Positions 1-9,300 of a DNA stretch of 64,000 nt are shown piece by piece. The position numbers were made by a program, and so were the translations under genes. Location of the stretch: contig NZ_CP109907.1 in NCBI RefSeq assembly GCF_033097525.1, positions 3,720,001-3,784,000 on the forward strand. Reading direction: 5' to 3'. Below the pieces are notes generated by a model. The model had not been told where the DNA came from. It did no database searches and saw nothing but the letters and a program-made list of their open reading frames with translations. The DNA comes from Sphingobacterium sp. UGAL515B_05 (GTDB taxonomy: Bacteria; Bacteroidota; Bacteroidia; Sphingobacteriales; Sphingobacteriaceae). How positions within the stretch are numbered: position 1 is the stretch's first letter; each line of letters starts with the position of its first letter.

Positions 1-242
1 TTGGCGGATAAATGTATAGCTGAAAATGCGCTGTTAAAAGTTCCCTGATGATTACAATAATGAATTATCGCCCGGACCAATTTGCGTGAAGGTTCGTGAT
101 AATATATTTGGATTTACTCGATGGGGAAGATGGAGCCCCGTCGAGTTTAATAGCTCTACTCTCCTTAAAGGGAAAAATAAAAGTCTGTTTTTTGGAAGTT
201 ATGGAGTTCATGGTAAGGATCTCAAGAATAAACAAGGATAAA
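1..242 (+). pseudogene. Possible frameshifted 3' end of an unrecognised gene
   Basis: Frame 1 reads openly from base 1 to a stop at 46-48. The next frame is then open from about 38 to a stop at 240-242. Joining them near base 45 gives one continuous protein-like stretch of about 79 residues, containing the segment VKVRDNIFGFTRWGRW and ending in KNKQG. No start codon fits the second part, so it looks like the tail of a gene entering from outside the window with a single-base shift. A third frame (96-278) is also open for 60 codons, so chance openness in AT-rich DNA is possible. I do not recognise the family. Confidence 0.27.
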
Positions 243-264
243 ACTTACAGAAATAAAACGTACA

Positions 265-612
265 ATGGAAAGGAATAAATTTACTGATCTAATTGCTCTA
301 GCGAAAAATAATGATGCCGAGTTTTTGGCTTTATTCAATGAAATCTATCCCGAGTTTATCGCCTCATTAAAAACAATAAATCCAAAAATCCGCAGCAGCG
401 AACTGGAATTCTGTGCCATGACCTTTCTGAATTTTTCGACCAAAAACATTGCTCAATATACCTTTGTAACGGTGCGGGCTGTCCAGATACGTAAAAATAG
501 ATTGCGCAAAAAACTTAACATCGCCTCCGATATAGATTTTAACAATTGGATGCGCGATCAGATTCACCGAAACCCTTTTAATAAACAAGAGCATTCTGTT
601 GAAACGATCTAA
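265..612 (+). CDS. Stand-alone LuxR-like DNA-binding domain protein (truncated paralogue)
   Basis: This 115-residue protein is almost entirely one domain. It matches the C-terminal about 97 residues of the TPR protein encoded at 1058-2548, with roughly two thirds of aligned residues identical by my count. The shared core includes ELEFCAM, FLNFSTKNI, YTFVT and RKNRLRKK, then a DFNNWMR motif. This type of domain closes many Bacteroidota TPR regulators and resembles a LuxR-type helix-turn-helix. The signal peptide, TPRs and membrane helix of the relative are absent, and the upstream sequence does not encode them. It may be a small soluble regulator or a partial duplicate. The ATG at 265 has no clear ribosome binding site. 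Expression is uncertain. Confidence 0.6.
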   Translation: MERNKFTDLIALAKNNDAEFLALFNEIYPEFIASLKTINPKIRSSELEFCAMTFLNFSTKNIAQYTFVTVRAVQIRKNRLRKKLNIASDIDFNNWMRDQIHRNPFNKQEHSVETI

Positions 613-834
613 AATAAATTGCAAACCATATATTTTTATTTCCATTTATCGCAATTCGAGGGGATCCAGTCGTAATTTCTAGGTTCGGATATTTATTCTA
701 TGTGTGATACTTTTGTGATAGCTGAGTTTAATCGGCGTGTTTAACGATTGTTTATCTTTGCTTTCAATAAATTATTGTAATTCAATACGATCTTTATCGC
801 ATTTCTCTGGCCGATGCGCTTGCTATTAATGCGC

Positions 835-851
835 CATATTAATCAAATATG
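835..851. promoter_or_regulatory. Dyad, possible operator
   Basis: Perfect 6-bp arms CATATT / AATATG flank AATCA. The flanks (ATGCGC to the left, GCGTAT to the right) extend the symmetry imperfectly. The dyad lies about 100 bp upstream of the predicted promoter of the TPR regulator. Operator function is inference. Confidence 0.25.
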
Positions 852-949
852 ATGCGTATCGTGATCGTGCCGTACTCTTAACTATCTTTCTTTTAAGAAT
901 ATGAAGGTGACAGTATTGGAATTTGAATTTATTTTGTACCAATTTAATG

Positions 950-980
950 TTGGTTTAATTTCTCGAAATAGCTAGATTTG
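950..980 (+). promoter_or_regulatory. Bacteroidota-type promoter of the TPR regulator
   Basis: A -33-like TTGG at 950-953 is followed after 19 bases by TAGATTTG at 973-980, an exact match to the TAnnTTTG -7 consensus. Transcription would start near 986 and give a leader of about 70 nt before the ATG at 1058. Confidence 0.55.
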
Positions 981-1057
981 CACACGCTATTCGAAGATAC
1001 AAAAAAATCTAGCAAGAGAGGCAAGGGAGAGATGCCTGAAAATGACCTATTGTTACC

Positions 1058-2548
1058 ATGAAGAAGCAATTTTTATTTTTCATTTTATGTTTACTCACGT
1101 TTCAGGCAATTGCAGCTGATCGCGTTAAGCAAGAAGTTGATTCACTTTTAGCAAAATCGATGGAATTTGCACAGAAAGGGAATTTGGTAACCTATATCGA
1201 AACGGCAATAAAAGCACTTAATATCGCCAATGCCGCTGACTACGACGAAGGAAAAGCAAAATCCGGCTCTTATGTAGCGGAAGGACTTGTGACAGCAGGT
1301 TTATTTAAGGAAGGGCTAAAACAACTAGACCGTATTGAAACCACGGATTATTATAAGAATGAAATTTTCCTGCAATCTGAAGTCCGTCGCTTACGGGGAC
1401 GGGCTTATGGTGGTCTCCTGCTAAATCAGCAGGCTCTTCGGGAATTTCACTTGCAACAAGAGCTTATTAAAAAGCTGACTGGTGAAAAGCAGGTAAAATC
1501 CCGTCAGTTTAACTATGAAAACTTAAGTACTGTTTTCCAACGTCTGGGGCAACTGGATTCGATGCAAAAATATACCGAGCTACAGTTGGATAACCTAAAG
1601 GTATTTGCTGAAAAGGATGCCGCTATGCGTTATCAGATTGTTTATGAAAACCTCGGAAAATTGTTTGCTGAAAAAGGCGATTTGCCCAAAGCGCAACTAT
1701 ATCTCGACAAATCACTTGAACTAATAAAGAAATATAACATTCCTGTTGTGCTGAATACGTATGATGCTTTAGCTATTTTAGAGGAAAAGCGAGGAAACTT
1801 AAAAAAGGCTGCGGTGTTCTATGAGGAGGGGTTAGCAAGAAAGCGGGCAGCTGGTAGCAGAATAGGCATGCAAAATTCTTACCGCGAGCTAGCCGATTTT
1901 TACCGCTCAACCAACTTAGATAAAGCTAAAGCCGATCAATATGAAATGGCTTTTAGCCGGCTCACTGATTCGCTTGAGAGCGAAAATAGACAGGTCGTTG
2001 ATCAGGTGCTCAACCAGATTTTGAAACTCAAAGATGAGGAATCGAATACCAAAGTGTCAAGGGCAGGAACAATTGCACTTAACGCCCTATTGTTGCTGCT
2101 TGTTGCTGTTTCGTTTTTTGTTTGGCGGTCGAAGCACAACAGGAAGATATTGGTACAGAAAGTAGAGGCATTGCAGGAAACCGAAACAATCAATAGGGAA
2201 CTGACCGAACAGATCGGGGAAAATAAATTCAATACACTCATAGACCTGGCCAAAAGCAACAACCCTGAATTTTTGATTTTATTTACTGAATTGTATCCAC
2301 AGTTTATCCAGGCGCTCAAATCATTTGACGCTAATCTTCGGAGTACCGAATTGGAATTCTGTGCCATGGCATTTCTCAACTTCTCGACAAAAAATATTTC
2401 GGAATACACCTTTGTGACGATCAGGGCGGTGCAGGTCCGTAAAAATAGACTGCGTAAAAAGTTCGATATACCATCAGATGTGGATTTCAATAACTGGATG
2501 CGTGAGCTAGCTGGAACATCCGTTAGCCCATTGGAACCGAAGGGCTAA
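1058..2548 (+). CDS. TPR membrane protein with C-terminal LuxR-like DNA-binding domain
   Basis: The 496-residue protein has an N-terminal signal sequence (residues 1-20, ending QAIAA) and helical TPR-like repeats over about 25-325. A single membrane helix follows at about 338-357 (NALLLLLVAVSFFVW), then a short coiled coil and a LuxR-like DNA-binding domain at about 390-490. Bacteroidota have many such one-protein regulators, with a periplasmic TPR sensor facing out and a cytoplasmic DNA-binding tail. The ligand is unknown. A smaller copy of the last domain is encoded at 265-612. The gene has its own promoter and ends in a terminator shared with the convergent AraC gene. Confidence 0.85.
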   Translation: MKKQFLFFILCLLTFQAIAADRVKQEVDSLLAKSMEFAQKGNLVTYIETAIKALNIANAADYDEGKAKSGSYVAEGLVTAGLFKEGLKQLDRIETTDYYKNEIFLQSEVRRLRGRAYGGLLLNQQALREFHLQQELIKKLTGEKQVKSRQFNYENLSTVFQRLGQLDSMQKYTELQLDNLKVFAEKDAAMRYQIVYENLGKLFAEKGDLPKAQLYLDKSLELIKKYNIPVVLNTYDALAILEEKRGNLKKAAVFYEEGLARKRAAGSRIGMQNSYRELADFYRSTNLDKAKADQYEMAFSRLTDSLESENRQVVDQVLNQILKLKDEESNTKVSRAGTIALNALLLLLVAVSFFVWRSKHNRKILVQKVEALQETETINRELTEQIGENKFNTLIDLAKSNNPEFLILFTELYPQFIQALKSFDANLRSTELEFCAMAFLNFSTKNISEYTFVTIRAVQVRKNRLRKKFDIPSDVDFNNWMRELAGTSVSPLEPKG

Positions 2549-2578
2549 AAAAAGAGCAATGTTAACAGCTCTTTTTTT
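2547..2578. terminator. Bidirectional rho-independent terminator
   Basis: A perfect 11-bp stem (2547-2557 with 2568-2578), A-rich on the left and T-rich on the right, with a GAGC/GCTC core and a 10-base loop. It sits between two convergent genes and overlaps the stop codon of the AraC gene, so it can serve both. Confidence 0.9.
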
Positions 2579-3470
2579 ACAAGGTCGGCACTGCTCGCCA
2601 ATCTTTATTTGATAAAAGCTTACTTTTATAATCGGAAGGGGTAATCCCTTTAATGGATTTGAAAAACTTGTTGAAGTTGGGCAGGGAGTTGAATCCACAT
2701 GCATAGGCAATATTGGTGATCGGGTTCTCATCCTGAACCAACAGCCTGCAAGCTTCATTGATCCTTACTTCATTGACGAATTTTGAGAATGTTTTTCGTG
2801 TATGTGCTTTAAAAAAGCGACAAAAGGATGGCTTGGTCAAGTTCGCCAATTTAGCTGCCTCCTCTAAGGAAATTTCATTGTTGAAATTTTCAAAAACATA
2901 ATTGTAGATGTTAAAAATAAGTTCTCCGTCCTTGCGCGGTGATCCATTGCTATAAGACTTATCCGATAGTACAGCATATTCTTCTGTGTGAAGAAGGGTA
3001 GCCAAGCACTCAAATAGATAGGCTGTTTTTTGCATATCGGAGGCGCCGACCATTTTTCGTAGTATTTTTTTGAGTGCATCTTTTGTTTGTCCATAAAATA
3101 ACATCCCCTGTCGCGATCTTTCCAGGAAGTCATGCAGCGGGGCCGTTTCAACTAATAAGGGGCAAAAAGACAGTAGGGCTTCTGGATCGAAATGTAAGGT
3201 GATAGACTGTGCGCTAGGTTCGTGGCTGGTATCACCCTGCGCATTATACCAAACATGTGGCAAGCCCGGGCCGGTAAATGTCAGCTCGTCGCTTTCAAAG
3301 TCTTCCAGATGATCTCCAATGCAGCGTTGCCCATTACCCTTGATGATGTAGGTAAGCTGGCATTCACTGTGAAAATGATATTCGGAGAGGTATTTGTCGC
3401 AATTTTCTCGTCGAATTTCAAAAATCCTATTCCCTAAATTTGAAAGTGCTTTCGTATAAACCGGTCTCAT
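2577..3470 (-). CDS. AraC family transcriptional regulator
   Basis: The N-terminal half is a cupin-like sensing domain with FHSECQLTYIIKG and a GPGLPHVW motif. The C-terminal about 100 residues hold the double helix-turn-helix of AraC proteins (ISLEEAAKLANLTKPSFCRF, then ITNIAYACGFNSLPNFNKFF). Its family relatives mostly bind sugars or other small ligands and control nearby catabolic genes; the ligand here is unknown. I chose the ATG at 3470 (MRPVYTKAL). The open frame runs 28 codons further upstream, but that part looks non-coding and the shorter form (298 residues) fits the family. No obvious target genes flank it. Confidence 0.88.
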   Translation of the reverse strand: MRPVYTKALSNLGNRIFEIRRENCDKYLSEYHFHSECQLTYIIKGNGQRCIGDHLEDFESDELTFTGPGLPHVWYNAQGDTSHEPSAQSITLHFDPEALLSFCPLLVETAPLHDFLERSRQGMLFYGQTKDALKKILRKMVGASDMQKTAYLFECLATLLHTEEYAVLSDKSYSNGSPRKDGELIFNIYNYVFENFNNEISLEEAAKLANLTKPSFCRFFKAHTRKTFSKFVNEVRINEACRLLVQDENPITNIAYACGFNSLPNFNKFFKSIKGITPSDYKSKLLSNKDWRAVPTL

Positions 3471-3836
3471 AAATGCTGAAAATATTTTAATGAAATAATG
3501 GCAGCGTGTACCTATCTTTATAATTGATTTGAAATTGTATCTCAAAAGACGCATTATTAACCAAAAAAGCCATGTATTAAAGGCTTAAAATCATGTAAAA
3601 TATTACTTTTTTTAACCGTTTATGTCAATGCTGCTATACCATATGATTTTTCAGATTCCCTTTTTCCGCTTATGGTTACGACAACAATCTCTGTTCGGGA
3701 GAAATGGAAGCAATTAGCAAAAGCAGCGCTACATTCCTGGCTAAGATGAGTCAATGACGAAGTCGAAACACAAAAAAATACCGAAGGGATTACACTTCGG
3801 TATTTTTCGTGAAAAAGAAAACTTACTATTTCAATC
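3471..3836. other. Intergenic region between AraC and DUF2383 genes
   Basis: Apart from the terminator at 3774-3807 I see no supported feature. A 25-codon ATG frame begins at 3672 but has neither a ribosome binding site nor a recognisable product. The AraC promoter should lie just above 3470, but no clean TAnnTTTG element is visible on the minus strand. Confidence 0.5.
3774..3807 (-). terminator. Terminator of the DUF2383 gene
   Basis: A perfect 13-bp stem (3774-3786 with 3795-3807), ACCGAAG/CTTCGGT in the core with A/T runs outside and an 8-base loop. It lies 30 bp beyond the stop codon of the minus-strand gene at 3837. Confidence 0.88.
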
Positions 3837-4304
3837 TTAGAGGGTTTTGCTATCGCGCAGCATTTTAATGATATTATGCGCTTCGAGCTGCTTGCTGAGT
3901 TGTGTATTGATCAAGCTATGAACATTTTGCGAAAGTTCTTCCGATCCTTCAGCCAAAGCTGTTTGATAAGTTGATTTGAAGGCATCTTCTCCCTGCTCAC
4001 AGGTTTCGAGCAGACTTCTTTCGTCATCTCCCGTGATATTCACTTTTATGCCCATCCAGGCACGGAAAAGCTTGCCGCTCAGCATGGTGCTATCCGTCGC
4101 CTCTTTGCCTTCAAGCTCAACATAAGGTGTCAACTCGGCAATAAATTCTTCCGACTGTCCGATAAATTTTTGAAATGTTGGTATAAGTTTATCTAAACCA
4201 TGACTTGTCGCCAGATCAATAGCTTTTTTATAACCCTCGATGCGGTCGTTGTTGATCTTAATAATGTCATTGATGATCTCCGGATTGTTGATGTTGTTTT
4301 CCAT
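3837..4304 (-). CDS. DUF2383 / PA2169-type four-helix-bundle protein
   Basis: A small soluble helical protein with the family's opening pattern NDIIKINNDRIEGYKKA, followed by long amphipathic helices. These features match the ferritin-like, four-helix-bundle DUF2383 (PA2169) group, which is common in Bacteroidota and often linked to general stress, with no defined reaction. I use the ATG at 4304 (MENNINNPE, 155 residues); another in-frame ATG at 4325 adds seven residues. Neither has a clear ribosome binding site. It is a monocistronic unit with its own terminator, divergent from the FAD protein gene. Confidence is high for the family and low for the role. Confidence 0.78.
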   Translation of the reverse strand: MENNINNPEIINDIIKINNDRIEGYKKAIDLATSHGLDKLIPTFQKFIGQSEEFIAELTPYVELEGKEATDSTMLSGKLFRAWMGIKVNITGDDERSLLETCEQGEDAFKSTYQTALAEGSEELSQNVHSLINTQLSKQLEAHNIIKMLRDSKTL

Positions 4305-4510
4305 AATATTGTTATTTGTTATCATTTTGTTTATTCGAAAAACAGCAGGTACCTGATGATCGTTTGCAGAATCCGAGATTCAGGTATTTAAATCGTGGCC
4401 CGTATTTATCCCGTTTTTTATTGTCCGGGAATAAATGGGCCTAAAACTTTCTGCAATTTACCCTTGTTCTTAGAACCGAATACTGTCCTTTAGGCAGCGC
4501 AACGAAAACT

Positions 4511-6226
4511 ATGCAACAAAACATTCATGTAGCCATTATCGGGGGTGGACCCAGTGGCCTGTTTATGTACAAGAGATTGGTCGAAAAGAATATAGCCGGT
4601 CTCAAAGTATCTATTTTCGAGTCCCGCAAGCAATTGGGGGCAGGGATGCCTTATAGCTACGAAGGTGCTACACCTGAGCATCTAACTAATGTCTCGGATC
4701 ATGAAATTCCCGCACTGGTCTCCACGATTGAGGATTATGTTCAATCCTTATCGGAAACCGCGCTTCGAAGCTATGGAATCGATGTTGACGATTTTAATCG
4801 CCACAAGGTGGTGCCACGGTTGCTCCTTGGCCGCTACCTATCGGAGCAGTTTATGCTATTGAAACGGATGGCGGATGAAAAGGGGATAGAAACACAGATT
4901 CATCTCGGCTGCCAGGTCAGCGATATCATTGACCTGGAAAACCAGACGCAGGTTAAAATCATGGTCGGCAGCACCGATACCTATATCGTAGACAAGGTTA
5001 TCATCTGTACCGGACATAAATGGCCAACCAGGTATGAGGGCAATGTAGAGCATTATTTTGAATCACCCTATCCGCCGTCAAAGCTCGCCTTAAAAACAGA
5101 CCATGCAGTAGGCTTACGTGGCGCTTCGCTCACGGCAATCGATGCTATCCGTACAATAGCACGTCATAATGGGTCTTTTGAGGCGCTGGAGACAGGTGAG
5201 TTAAGGTATCAGATCGACCCGGGAAGTGAAAATTTTAAGTTATTGATGCATACGCGCAGTGGTCTTCTGCCTGCGATCCGATTCCATCAGGAAGAACCTT
5301 TCTTAGCCAACAAGCTCTTGATCTCCGAAGAGGAACTTATGCTTAACAGACTTGAAAATGAAGGTTTCGTGTCGTTGGATTTTTTGTTCGATCGTAATTT
5401 TAAAGCGCAGTTTAAGGAAAAGGATCCCGACTTTTATGCAATTGTGGAAAAACTCAGCCTGGAAGATTTTGTAGAAGCAGTACTCAGTTTAAGGGAACAG
5501 AAAGATGCCTTCGAGGGATTTCGCCAGGAGCACGAACAAGCGCTGAAATCTATCAGAAGGCGCCAGTCTATCTATTGGAAAGAAGTGCTTTCTGCCTTGA
5601 GCTTTACCCTGAATTACCCGGCTAAATATATGTCTGCCGAAGATATGCTGCGTCTAAAAAAAGTACTGATGCCGTTGATTTCCATTGTCATCGCCTTTGT
5701 GCCGCAGAGTTCCAGTCGTGAGCTCCTCGCACTGCACGATGCTGGTCGGCTGGAAGTGGTCAATGTGGGTACGGACAGTCGGGTTGAACCCGCGAGCGAC
5801 CGCGGTGCTAACTATATTTATACCGATGAATCTGGGATAGAAGTAAAAACCCATTATAAGACATTTGTGGATTGTGTAGGACAGCGACCCTTGGACTTTG
5901 AAGAATTTCCTTTCAAGAGTTTAGTCGACAATGGTAATGTCAGTCCAGCTTACCTGCGATTTCGTTCAGTGGAACGGGCCAAAGAACAAATGCTAGCAGG
6001 CAACGACCATATGTTTGTGGCTCCGGATGGCACCATTTTTTTGCAGGTACCAGGGGTAAAGATAGACGACAGCTTCCGGCTGGTAGACCACAGCGGCAAC
6101 GCCAGTCAACGTCTTTTCATGATGGCTGTACCTTATATGGGCGGCTATAATCCGGATTATTCGGGTCTAGATTTTTGCGCCGCTACCTCCGCTATCATTG
6201 CCGGCAAGATCGCTGAAGGGGGATAA
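4511..6226 (+). CDS. FAD/NAD(P)-binding protein
   Basis: The protein starts with a dinucleotide-binding motif (VAIIGGGPSG, residues 7-16) typical of FAD-dependent enzymes. A second nucleotide-site element, VDKVIICTGHKWP, follows near residue 160. Its 571 residues and layout fit the FAD-NAD(P)-binding family (PF13454 type), whose members are often annotated as hydroxyacylglutathione-like or amine-oxygenase-like flavoproteins without proven substrates. There is no signal peptide, so it is cytoplasmic. A central helical stretch (about residues 270-380) separates the two halves of the nucleotide fold. It stands alone between the DUF2383 gene and the sensor kinase cluster. The exact reaction cannot be read from the sequence. 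Confidence 0.8.
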   Translation: MQQNIHVAIIGGGPSGLFMYKRLVEKNIAGLKVSIFESRKQLGAGMPYSYEGATPEHLTNVSDHEIPALVSTIEDYVQSLSETALRSYGIDVDDFNRHKVVPRLLLGRYLSEQFMLLKRMADEKGIETQIHLGCQVSDIIDLENQTQVKIMVGSTDTYIVDKVIICTGHKWPTRYEGNVEHYFESPYPPSKLALKTDHAVGLRGASLTAIDAIRTIARHNGSFEALETGELRYQIDPGSENFKLLMHTRSGLLPAIRFHQEEPFLANKLLISEEELMLNRLENEGFVSLDFLFDRNFKAQFKEKDPDFYAIVEKLSLEDFVEAVLSLREQKDAFEGFRQEHEQALKSIRRRQSIYWKEVLSALSFTLNYPAKYMSAEDMLRLKKVLMPLISIVIAFVPQSSSRELLALHDAGRLEVVNVGTDSRVEPASDRGANYIYTDESGIEVKTHYKTFVDCVGQRPLDFEEFPFKSLVDNGNVSPAYLRFRSVERAKEQMLAGNDHMFVAPDGTIFLQVPGVKIDDSFRLVDHSGNASQRLFMMAVPYMGGYNPDYSGLDFCAATSAIIAGKIAEGG

Positions 6227-6281
6227 ATACGTAAGTTTTTGTTAAAATACGGTAAGATGGTTGGGGCCGTACGATACGGGA

Positions 6282-6311
6282 TTTAATTTAAGCTCCCTAT
6301 TGCTATATTTG
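6282..6311 (+). promoter_or_regulatory. Promoter of the sensor kinase cluster
   Basis: TATATTTG at 6304-6311 matches the TAnnTTTG -7 consensus, with a TTTA element at 6282-6285 at 18-bp spacing. The start site would be near 6318, about 45 nt before the ATG at 6364. Confidence 0.45.
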
Positions 6312-6363
6312 GCGGCCATCTAGATCATCAGTTGGCATTGTCTTAACTCAATTGTTGAAAAGC

Positions 6364-9300
6364 ATGCCTAAAACTATTTTAAGAAACCTACAGGTAGGTT
6401 TTGGAATTTCACTTTTGATCCTGTTAGCGAGCTCAACGGCTTCTTATGTGAGTATCCGTAAGCAGATCCATAATAGTGCGATGGTTGACCACAGCCGCCG
6501 TGTCATGAGCCGTGTCAATAAAATTTTGCAGGATTTGCAGAATGCAGAGACGGGCCAGCGTGGCTACTTGCTGACGGGGATGGACAAGTTTCTCGATCCC
6601 TACAAAAATGGTCTTCAGTCCCTGCCTCAATCGCTGAGTCGCGCGCATGATCTCACGGCTGATAATCCAGCGCAGCAGCAGGTGATTGATACCCTGTCAA
6701 CACTTGTCCAGTCTCGACTGGATCGATTAGAGAATTTGGTGAACATCAAAAAACGAGGTGGTATGGTCTCTGTTGCCCAGCTCGAAGAAGGCAAAACCTA
6801 TATGGACAGTTGCCGTTTGTTGATCAGCAAAATCATAGATAAAGAAGAATCGTTGCTCAATCGACGTTCAGATGAACTTACACGCTCTTCGGGATACACC
6901 TCCATATTTGTTTTATTGGCTGCGGCAGTTTCGTTGCTGATTACACTGTTTTTTTACTTCCGCCTCAGGGCAGATTTCTTTAAGCGTGAGGAGTTGCAGA
7001 ATGACTTGAAACGAAAAGATGAGGAGATCCAGCGCCGACTGAGCATTACCCAGCGTATAGCACGCGAGATTGCTGCCGGCAATTATGAAATGCAGATTCA
7101 GGATGCCGAACAGGACGATCTGGGCAGCTTGACGGGATCCCTCAACGAAATGGCCAGGTCGCTCAAAACATCATTTGATGAACTCAGTAATAACAATTGG
7201 CATCAGGCCGGACTAACCCAGCTGGGCAACCTCTTGATGGGTAATAAACAGCAGGAAGAGCTCACAGCCGTTACGCTCGGCCATCTGACAAAATATGGCA
7301 ACTGTGTCAATGGTGCCATTTACCTGATGGAACAGGATGAACTTGTCTTAAGGGGAGCCTATGGACTCGAAAATCCCGACCATAAGCGCTTCGCTCCAGG
7401 AGAAGGCATGATCGGTCAGGTCTTTAAAGACGGGAAAGAAAAGTTATTTGAAAACCTCGAAAATAGCAGCTATGTTATCAGTTTTGCCAGCGGAAAGGTG
7501 CAGGTGAACAACCTTTTTATCTTGCCTGTTTTTGATGGTAACCAATGTATCGGTGTGATGGAGCTGGGGTCACTACAGCCTTTTTCTTCCATACAGCTGG
7601 CATTTTTTAGAGATGCAGTGCAAAAAGTAGGTACTACACTTGCGGCGGCACAGGCCAGACTTGTGGTGCAGAATCTATTGGAAGAAACTCAGGCGCAGAC
7701 TGAAGAGCTGCAGGCGCAGCATACCGAATTGGAATCCCTTAATTCGAGCCTCGAAATGCATACGCATAAATTGCAGGCGTCAGAAGAGGAACTCCGCGTG
7801 CAGCAGGAAGAACTGGTGCAATCTAACCGTGAATTGGAGGAGCGCTCAAAACTGTTGGAAGATAAAAATGTTGAAATCGCGGAACGCAATCAGGAAATTC
7901 AGAGAAAAGCGGCAGAGCTTGAGCAAAGTACACGCTATAAGTCTGAGTTTTTGGCCAATATGTCGCATGAACTGCGCACACCGCTCAATTCAATTCTGTT
8001 ACTTTCCCGCTTGATGGCCGAAAATTCGGATGGTAACCTCAATGAAGAGCAGATGGAATCGGCAGCTGTGATCCAGAGTTCTGGAAAGAGCCTGCTGACC
8101 TTGATAGACGAGATTCTGGATCTTTCCAAAATAGAATCCGGAAAAATGGATCTGGATGTACAGCCTGTATATTTTGCCGATATACTGAATGGACTGACGG
8201 CTATGTTCGGACCAATCGCCGCGGATAAGCAGCTCGGATTGGAAATGAGCGCCGCGAAAGGTTTGCCGATGCAGCTCGAAACAGACAAGCAGCGCCTGGA
8301 TCAGATTTTACGTAATCTATTGTCGAATGCCATCAAATTTACAGCTTCGGGTAAGGTTACCTTGCATATTGACCGCGAACAGTCGCAGAGACACCGTATC
8401 GTATTTGAAGTACGCGATACGGGAATAGGAATACCAAAAGACAAGCAGCATCTGATTTTTGAAGCTTTTCAACAGGCTGATGGTTCGACGCGCCGCAAAT
8501 TTGGCGGTACTGGACTGGGGCTCTCGATCAGTCGGGAACTGGCGCGCCTGCTCGGAGGCGAAATTTTGTTGGATAGTGAAGAAAACAAAGGCAGTGTATT
8601 CCGCCTCATCCTTCCGGAGCAGATTTCGGGCAACATGCCATCCGTATTTGCTGCGGAATTGCAGCGACCAATGATCGGAGAAACAGACATTGAAGCGGTG
8701 GAGCCCGCTGTAGTGGAACAAGATTCACAAGTGGCAGTGCAGGCCGTGCACAGGATGCCTGAGATTCCTATTCCAGCCGATATTCCGGATGATCGCGATA
8801 GCATCGTCGCAGGCGACCGCTTTATCCTGATTGTTGAAGATGATATTGAGTTCGCAAAGATCCTGCTCAAATATACGCGTCAGCAAAACTACAAAGGTAT
8901 CGTGGTCGTCCGTGGTGATATCGCGGCGGAGATGGTGGCCCGTTATATGCCGCTGGCGGTCCTATTGGATATTCAGCTTCCACTTAAAGATGGCTGGCAG
9001 GTAATGGCTGAGATCAAGGAAAACCCCAAGACTCGACATATACCTGTGCATATTATGTCTTCTTTACAGGTTAAAAGAGAAAGCCTGCTTCAGGGCGCCA
9101 TAGACTTTATCAATAAACCGATGGCATTGGAGCAGATGGGCGATATGTTCCGTAAAATAGAAGATGCCCTCACGCGGCATCCCAAAAAAGTATTGATCGT
9201 TGAAGAAAATCCCAAACATGCAGCGGCGCTGTCGCTCTTCCTTGAAAGTTTTGACATTGCCTCGGAGATTAAGAGCAATGTAGAAGATAGTATTGTGGCG

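Larger units (their letters stand above)
613..1057. other. Intergenic region upstream of the TPR regulator
   Basis: This is AT-rich DNA with no convincing ORF. It holds a perfect dyad (CATATT and AATATG arms around a 5-base centre, 835-851) and a Bacteroidota-type promoter at 950-980. A second TAnnTTTG match (TATCTTTG) lies at about 752-759 but has no clear -33 partner. Confidence 0.5.

Noticed and set aside
96..278. Plus-strand ORF of 60 codons
   Set aside because: It overlaps the start of the 115-residue gene and a more protein-like frame; no ribosome binding site or recognisable motif.
3471..3554. 28-codon N-terminal extension of the AraC regulator
   Set aside because: The added residues do not fit an AraC N-terminus and the internal ATG gives a normal length of 298 residues.
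3672..3749. 25-codon ATG frame between the AraC and DUF2383 genes
   Set aside because: Too short, no ribosome binding site or promoter, and no recognisable peptide features.
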